64,000 nt of DNA. It comes from Geodermatophilus africanus (GTDB taxonomy: Bacteria; Actinomycetota; Actinomycetes; Mycobacteriales; Geodermatophilaceae). Shown here one piece after another: positions 59,300 through 64,000 of this stretch. Position numbers and translations under genes: made by a program. Position 1 is the first letter of the stretch. Each line of letters opens with the position of its first letter. The DNA is taken from NCBI RefSeq assembly GCF_900107105.1, contig NZ_FNOT01000002.1, positions 62,001 to 126,000 of the forward strand. The letters run 5' to 3'. Under the pieces are notes generated by a model. It was not told the DNA's origin. It ran no database searches and saw only the letters and a list, made by a program, of their open reading frames with translations.

Positions 59300-60545
59300 G
59301 CAGACCGTCTCGCGCCCGGCGGGGTCCTCCCGCGCAGGGTCCGACACCCCCGCCCGTTCGGGCCGGGCCGGCCGCGGTCCCGGCACCGTGGTCAAGTGGG
59401 TGCTGATCGCCGCACTGCTGGTCTTTCTGCTGGTCTTCCCGCTGTACTTCGACGAGTTCTGGCTGCGCACCGGCTTCGCGGTGTTCGGCGCGGCCATCGG
59501 CGCCATCGGGCTGAACCTGCTCGTGGGCACCACCGGCCAGCTGTCCCTGGCGCACGCCTTCTTCCTCGCCGTCGGGGCGGTCAGCTACACCTACATCTCG
59601 GGGGAGTCCGGCGGGCTCGGTACCCGGGCCGCCCTCGACGGGCTGGGCCTGCCGCCGATCGTCGGCATGGTCGTCGGCGTCCTGCTCGCCGGGCTGGCCG
59701 GGCTGGTCTTCAGCCCGATCGCGGCGCGGCTGCGGGGCATCTACCTCGGTGTCGCCTCCCTGGGGCTGGTCTTCATCGGCGTCCACGTGATCAACACCTG
59801 GACGCCGGTGACCGGTGGCTTCAACGGCCGCGCGGCGCCCGAGTTCTCGCTGTTCGGCTTCACCTTCGGCAACAGCGACCCGCAGCTGTGGGTGCTGGGC
59901 GTGCCGTTCCGGGAGGCCGAGCGGCTCTGGTACCTGGGCCTGGTCCTGGCGCTGGCCGCCTACGTGTTCGCCCGCAACCTGCTACGCAGCCGGCCCGGCC
60001 GGGCACTGCAGACGCTGCGCGACAGCGAGGTCGCCGCGTCGGTCATGGGCGTCAACGTGCAGGCCTACAAGGCCCGGGTGTTCCTGGTCAGCTCCATGTA
60101 CGCCGGCCTCTCGGGAGTCCTCTACGCGCTGTCCATCGGGAGCATCGCGCCGGAGTCCTTCACCCTGGTGGTTTCGATCCAGTACCTGGCGATGATCGTC
60201 CTGGGCGGTCTCGGCTCGGTGGGCGGTGCGGCGCTGGGCGCGCTCTTCGTCACCGCGCTCCCCCTGCTCTTCCAGCAGTACGCCGACGTGCTGCCGCTGG
60301 TGAGCGCCCCGGGCCAGGGCGGCGTCTCCGCCGGCTTCGCCGCCCGGTTCCTCTACGGCGCGGCGATCATCCTCATCGTCCTGTTCGAGCCCGCCGGGCT
60401 GGCCGGCATCGCGCAGCGCCTCACCCAACGCTTCCGCCGGGGCCGTGCGCCCGCCCGCGGCGGAGTCGCCACACCACCCCCGGAGCAACCCGGCTCCGCA
60501 CCGACCCCCTCCGACCGACCAGCACAAGGGAGCGACACCAGATGA
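59292..60545 (+). CDS. livM: Branched-chain amino-acid-type ABC permease LivM
   Basis: 417 aa from GTG 59292, overlapping livH by 8 bp. A 35-residue cytosolic head precedes the first helix; IGLNLLVGTTGQLSLAHAFFL and LRSRPGRALQTLRDSEVAASVMGVNVQ (the LivM cytoplasmic loop, in parts) identify it. GLGSVGGAALGALFVTALPLL is a late helix. The C-terminal tail is Pro/Ser-rich. Pairs with LivH in the membrane. Confidence 0.92.
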   Translation: MSEQTVSRPAGSSRAGSDTPARSGRAGRGPGTVVKWVLIAALLVFLLVFPLYFDEFWLRTGFAVFGAAIGAIGLNLLVGTTGQLSLAHAFFLAVGAVSYTYISGESGGLGTRAALDGLGLPPIVGMVVGVLLAGLAGLVFSPIAARLRGIYLGVASLGLVFIGVHVINTWTPVTGGFNGRAAPEFSLFGFTFGNSDPQLWVLGVPFREAERLWYLGLVLALAAYVFARNLLRSRPGRALQTLRDSEVAASVMGVNVQAYKARVFLVSSMYAGLSGVLYALSIGSIAPESFTLVVSIQYLAMIVLGGLGSVGGAALGALFVTALPLLFQQYADVLPLVSAPGQGGVSAGFAARFLYGAAIILIVLFEPAGLAGIAQRLTQRFRRGRAPARGGVATPPPEQPGSAPTPSDRPAQGSDTR

Positions 60546-61789
60546 GAACAGGCAAGGCTCTGCGCACGACCACCGCGGTCGCCGCGGCCGTCGTCGTGGC
60601 GACGGCCGGCTGCAGCACCAGGGCACCGGAGTCCAGCGGCGGGGGCGGAGGGGGAGAGGGCGGCTCGGGTGGCGAGGTCCTGACCGACGTCGGCGTCGAG
60701 GGGACCACGATCACCCTCGGCGTCCTCACCGACCTGACGGGCGTGTTCGCCGCGCTCGGCCAGGACATCACCAACGCCAATACGCTGTTCTGGCAGGACA
60801 ACCAGGTCTGCGACACCTACACCGTCGAGCTGGACGTCCAGGACACCAACTACGTCCCGCAGAACGGCGTGCAGCTCTACAGCGGCATGGAGCCCAACAT
60901 CCTGGCGATGCAGCAGACGATCGGCTCGCCGATCAACACCGCGCTGGCCCCGGAGTACGAGTCCGACCAGATCGTCAACTTCCCGTCGGCCTGGGCGCGG
61001 ACGCTGACCGAGATCCCCGGCACCGGGGTCGTCGGCGCCACCTACGACGTCGAGCTGGCCAACGGGTACTCCTACCTGTTCGAGCAGGGCCTGCTGCAGG
61101 ACGGCGCCACCGTCGGGCACATCTACTTCGAGGGCGAGTACGGCGAGAACGGCCTGGCCGGCAGCGAGGCGGTGGCCGAGGAGCGCGGGCTGACGATCAT
61201 CCCCGCGCAGATCAAGTCGACCGACCAGGACATGACCGCGCAGATCACGCAGTTCGCCGCGGCCGGGGTCGACGCCATCGCCCTGACCGTCGCGCCGACG
61301 CAGACCGCGTCCGCGGCCGGCGTGGCGGCGGCCCAGGGGCTCAACGTGCCGATCATCGGCAGCAACCCGGTCTTCGCGCCGGGCCTGCTGCAGGGGCCGG
61401 CCGCGCAGGCGCTCAAGGACAACCTGTACGTCGCCAGCCCGGTGTCGGCCTTCGACGCCCAGCCCGAGCTGCTCGCGCAGTACCAGGAGGCCTACCCGAA
61501 CGTGCAGCCGAGCCTCGGCGTGCTCGTCGGCTACGGCATGAGCGCGATCATGAAGCAGGTGCTCGACGCGGCCTGCGAGAACGGCGACCTGACCCGCGAG
61601 GGCGTGGTCACCGCCTTCTCCGAGCTGCAGGATGTCGACACCGGCGGCCTCGTCGTCCCGATCGACGGCTTCGAGACCGGCGTGTCGCCCAGCACGCAGA
61701 GCTTCATCCTGCGGCCGGCCGACGTCCCGGGCGGTGCCACCGTCGTCCAGCAGGCGTTCGAGGGCGAGTTCGCGGAGGGCCTGCGCTGA
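60542..61789 (+). CDS. Branched-chain amino-acid-type ABC substrate-binding lipoprotein
   Basis: 415 aa, ATG 60542 overlapping livM (ATGA). Signal peptide ALRTTTAVAAAVVVATAGCS with lipobox ATAGC, then a Gly/Ser-rich tether (SGGGGGGEGGSGG), as in the sugar-binding lipoprotein at 38.5 kb. Body is Peripla_BP_6: LGVLTDLTGVFAALGQDI, NFPSAWARTLTEIPGTG, GEYGENGLAGSEAVAEERGL, VDAIALTVAPTQTASAAGVAA. Ligand could be an amino acid, amide or urea; the residues that decide this are not clear by eye. Last gene; a terminator follows. Confidence 0.9.
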   Translation: MRTGKALRTTTAVAAAVVVATAGCSTRAPESSGGGGGGEGGSGGEVLTDVGVEGTTITLGVLTDLTGVFAALGQDITNANTLFWQDNQVCDTYTVELDVQDTNYVPQNGVQLYSGMEPNILAMQQTIGSPINTALAPEYESDQIVNFPSAWARTLTEIPGTGVVGATYDVELANGYSYLFEQGLLQDGATVGHIYFEGEYGENGLAGSEAVAEERGLTIIPAQIKSTDQDMTAQITQFAAAGVDAIALTVAPTQTASAAGVAAAQGLNVPIIGSNPVFAPGLLQGPAAQALKDNLYVASPVSAFDAQPELLAQYQEAYPNVQPSLGVLVGYGMSAIMKQVLDAACENGDLTREGVVTAFSELQDVDTGGLVVPIDGFETGVSPSTQSFILRPADVPGGATVVQQAFEGEFAEGLR

Positions 61790-61809
61790 CCTTCCGGTGA
61801 CACCCTGGC

Positions 61810-61840
61810 GGCGCCCCCTCCCCGGTCGGGAGGGGGCGCC
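61810..61840 (+). terminator. Strong terminator of the liv operon
   Basis: GGCGCCCCCTCCC (61810-61822) and its complement GGGAGGGGGCGCC (61828-61840), 13 perfect pairs, 5-nt loop, 20 bp past the last stop. Followed by GTCGTCGTCC, no T-tract. Confidence 0.85.
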
Positions 61841-61921
61841 GTCGTCGTCCGTGGGCCCGCTCCTGGCTCTGGTCGGGTCGAGGAGTGGGGGCCGGAGGCC
61901 TCCGCGACGAGGCCCGGGATG

Positions 61922-61962
61922 GGCTCATCGCAGGTCAGGGACGGCCCCTGGCCGCGGTGTCG
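61922..61962 (+). repeat. Second repeat family, copy 3
   Basis: Shares the 25-nt block GGGACGGC-C/A-CCTGGCCGCGG-TGTCG with the minus-strand reading of the 35.4-kb copies (24 of 25 matching), and GGCTCA at the other end. Lies between the liv operon and the convergent MFS gene stop at 61990. Confidence 0.7.
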
Positions 61963-61989
61963 TCCGGAGGACGACGGTGTGACGGCCGC

Positions 61990-63144
61990 TCAGATCCGGC
62001 CGCGACGGGCGACCGGGACCAGGCGAAGCGCGAGCAGCGCGGTCAGCACCGCGGCCACCTGCATCGGCACCCAGGCCTGGGTCGAGCGGGCCGCGGTGGC
62101 CATGAGGAAGGGGACGGCGAAACCGAGGTAGGCGCAGGCCAGGAACACCGAGGTCAGCTCGCCCCGGCGGGTGGGCGCGGCCAGCCGGCCGGTCTCGGTG
62201 AGCCCGGCCGCCAGGCACAGCCCGCCGCCGGCACCGAGCAGCGGGGCGGCGGCCACCAGCCACGGCCAGTCGTCGGTGGCCACGAAGAGCGCCGCGCCGG
62301 CGTACCCGGCCGCACCGAGGGCGGCGCCGGTGACGGCGGTCCACGAGCCCAGCCGGCGCTGCAGGCCGGCCACGAGCGTCCCGGCGCCGAGGGTGACGCC
62401 GGCGAGGACGCCGGTGACCGCGACCCCGCCGGCCGGCAGGTCCCCGAGCAGGGGGACGGCGGAGATGACCGACGACGGGAACGCGTAGACGCAGACCGCG
62501 ACCGGGGCGAGCACGGTGACCGCGAGGCCGAGGTTGCCCGGCGGCAGCAGCGGGACGGCGGGGTCGCCGGAGTTCCGCCGTCCGCCGGGCCGCGGCACGA
62601 CGGTCTCCGGCAGCCGCACCGCCAGGGCCAGCCCCACGCCCACCAGAACCGTGTGCAGCAGGTAGGGCAGCACCGTGGGCGCCGGCGCGAACTGGCCGAG
62701 CAGGCCGCTGGTGAGCGGGCCGAGCGAGAAGCCCGCCGTCATCGCGACCGCGGCCCGCCGTCCCCCGGCGCCCTCCCCGGAGGCGGCCGACAGCTCGGCG
62801 ACCCAGGCGCTCGCGACGCTGAACACCACGCCGCTGACCACGCCCTGCAGGAACCGAGCGGTGAACAGCAGCACCAGCGACCCGCCGGCCGCCGCGAAGG
62901 CCAGCGACGCCAGCCCGGCGAGGACGACGCCAGGGAGGGCGACGCGGCGGCGGCCCAGCCGGTCCGACAGCGGGCCGGCCAGGAACAGCGCCGGCACCAG
63001 GCCCGCGGCATAGCAGCCGAAGAGCGCGGTGAGCACCTCAGGGGAGAGGTCGAGCCGGTCTTGGTAGACCAGCAGGAGCGGTGTGGGGACGTTGGTGCCG
63101 GCCGCGACCGCGAACAACGTGAACACCGCTCGCCTCCAGGCCAC
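61990..63144 (-). CDS. MFS transporter
   Basis: 384 aa, 12 helices. VFTLFAVAAGTNVPTPLLLVYQDR, loop LSDRLGRRRVALPGVVLAG (MFS signature), LQGVVSGVVFSVASAWVAELSA; the halves are separated by PETVVPRPGGRRNSGDP. Probable exporter of drugs or metabolites. GTG 63144 is 6 nt after TAGGGT (63151-63156, minus strand), a leaderless start. Divergent from the thiolase gene. Confidence 0.83.
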   Translation of the reverse strand: MAWRRAVFTLFAVAAGTNVPTPLLLVYQDRLDLSPEVLTALFGCYAAGLVPALFLAGPLSDRLGRRRVALPGVVLAGLASLAFAAAGGSLVLLFTARFLQGVVSGVVFSVASAWVAELSAASGEGAGGRRAAVAMTAGFSLGPLTSGLLGQFAPAPTVLPYLLHTVLVGVGLALAVRLPETVVPRPGGRRNSGDPAVPLLPPGNLGLAVTVLAPVAVCVYAFPSSVISAVPLLGDLPAGGVAVTGVLAGVTLGAGTLVAGLQRRLGSWTAVTGAALGAAGYAGAALFVATDDWPWLVAAAPLLGAGGGLCLAAGLTETGRLAAPTRRGELTSVFLACAYLGFAVPFLMATAARSTQAWVPMQVAAVLTALLALRLVPVARRGRI

Positions 63145-63150
63145 CGCGGC

Positions 63151-63156
63151 ACCCTA
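63151..63156 (-). promoter_or_regulatory. -10 hexamer of the last MFS gene
   Basis: TAGGGT on the minus strand with GCCGCG between it and GTG 63144. Fits the leaderless pattern. Confidence 0.5.
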
Positions 63157-63264
63157 CGGAGCCGGCGCGGACTCCGCGCGCGACGTGCGGGGAGGCCGCT
63201 GCCGCGCCGCCGTCCGCCGAGGGGCAGACTGCCTGTGCCGACGGCGACGAACGAGGAGGATCCC

Positions 63265-64000
63265 GTGCGCGATGCGGTCATCTGCGAGCCCCTGCGGACG
63301 CCGGTGGGCGGTTTCGGCGGCTCGCTGCGCGACGTCCCGGTGCAGGACCTGGCCTCGACGGTGATCCGGGCGCTCATGGAGCGCACCGGGCTGCCGCCGG
63401 AGTCTGTGGACGACGTGCTGCTGGGGCACTGCTACCCGACGATGGAGGCCCCGGCGCTGGGCCGGGTGGCGGCGCTGGACGCCGGGCTGCCGGTGACCGC
63501 CGCGGGCATCCAGCTCGACCGGCGCTGCGGCTCGGGGCTGCAGGCGGTGCTGTACGCGGCCATGCAGGTGCAGACCGGTGCGGCTGAGGTGGTGCTCGCC
63601 GGGGGCGCGGAGTCGATGAGCAACGCGCCGTTCTACACGCACGCCATGCGCTGGGGGGTCAAGGCCGGACCCGGGGTGCTGCTGGCCGACGGGCTGGCCC
63701 GCGGCCGGGTGACCGCCGGCGGGGAGCACCACCCGGTGCCCGGCGGGATGCTGGAGACCGCGGAGAACCTGCGCCGGGAGTACGCGATCTCCCGCGCCGA
63801 GCAGGACGAGTACGCCGTCCGCAGCCACCAGCGCGCCGCCGCCGCGGTCGAGGCCGGCCGGTTCGCCGACGAGATCGTGCCGGTGACGGTCAAGCAGCGG
63901 AAGGGCGAGACGGTGGTCGACCGCGACGAGCACATCCGCCCCGACTCCAGCGTGGAGACGCTGGCCAAGCTGCGCCCGATCATGGGCAAGGACGACCCGG
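63265..64000 (+). CDS. Acetyl-CoA acetyltransferase (thiolase), 3'-truncated
   Basis: At least 245 aa, open at the window edge. GTG 63265 has GAGGAGG 5 nt upstream. CEPLRTPVGGFGGSLRDVP opens the family, LDRRCGSGLQAVLYAAMQV holds the nucleophilic Cys about residue 88, and LAGGAESMSNAPF follows. The C-terminal His and second Cys lie beyond the window. Condenses or cleaves acyl-CoA in beta-oxidation or polyester/acetoacetyl-CoA synthesis. Neighbouring genes give no hint of which direction. Confidence 0.88.
   Translation, partial: MRDAVICEPLRTPVGGFGGSLRDVPVQDLASTVIRALMERTGLPPESVDDVLLGHCYPTMEAPALGRVAALDAGLPVTAAGIQLDRRCGSGLQAVLYAAMQVQTGAAEVVLAGGAESMSNAPFYTHAMRWGVKAGPGVLLADGLARGRVTAGGEHHPVPGGMLETAENLRREYAISRAEQDEYAVRSHQRAAAAVEAGRFADEIVPVTVKQRKGETVVDRDEHIRPDSSVETLAKLRPIMGKDDP

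Overview
This 64 kb window is very GC-rich (above about 70% by eye). It uses GTG starts freely, packs genes with 4-bp GTGA/ATGA overlaps, and shows many leaderless-type starts (a TANNNT hexamer 6 nt before ATG or GTG). Gene content is that of a soil or rock-dwelling actinobacterium: DUF222-HNH protein, ECF sigma factor with a DGPF partner, ROK sugar operon, branched-chain amino-acid type ABC system, PPK2, NDH-2. A Geodermatophilaceae-like chromosome (Blastococcus, Geodermatophilus, Modestobacter) is my inference; no rRNA, tRNA, phage, IS element or CRISPR array is visible.

Layout. 1-6.3 kb: a truncated MFS transporter, a PQ-loop membrane protein, quinone-type oxidoreductase, DUF1801 protein, SGNH esterase coupled to a GNAT acetyltransferase, and a ketopantoate-reductase-like protein. 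6.4-15.8 kb: DUF222-HNH protein with a LexA-type box at its start, GNAT, DHFR-like protein, Asp-nucleophile alpha/beta hydrolase, ClpP paralogue, a frameshifted maleylpyruvate-isomerase-type gene, a DGPF-ECF42 sigma pair with a matching promoter, small unknown proteins and a lipase-like hydrolase. 15.9-25.9 kb: aldo/keto reductase, SRPBCC protein, coiled-coil protein, MarR-MFS operon with a perfect palindromic operator, DinB protein, SDR, FAD monooxygenase, diguanylate cyclase and an HtrA-like protease.

25.97-31.85 kb is a co-directional run: amylosucrase, YbdK-like carboxylate-amine ligase, SDR, erythromycin-esterase-like protein and a small esterase, with stop-start overlaps at two of the junctions. 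After NDH-2 and a hydrolase comes a carbohydrate operon (34.2-42.0 kb): ROK regulator, ABC ATPase, permease, lipoprotein binding protein, Gfo/Idh/MocA dehydrogenase and a TIM-barrel isomerase/epimerase. The binding protein feeds the permease and ATPase, and the last two enzymes probably oxidise or isomerise the imported polyol or sugar. 42-56 kb: copper-site lipoprotein, DoxX, DEAD-box helicase, GlxA/AraC regulator divergent from an MFS exporter, a second MFS divergent from its ArsR-type regulator, a fused deletion scar of aldehyde dehydrogenase and GMC oxidoreductase, PPK2, a 1001-aa GHKL/sacsin-like ATPase and a STAS protein. 56.7-61.8 kb: a livFGHM-binding-protein operon ending in a strong terminator. 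The window closes with an MFS transporter and the start of a thiolase.

The most unusual feature is a family of seven interspersed structured repeats, each just downstream of a plus-strand stop codon. They share a conserved core (CGAGC-N-TGCGAG-KGG-KGGGG) and outer stems that differ in sequence but keep pairing. A second, smaller repeat family occurs at 35.4 kb (two copies) and 61.9 kb (one copy).
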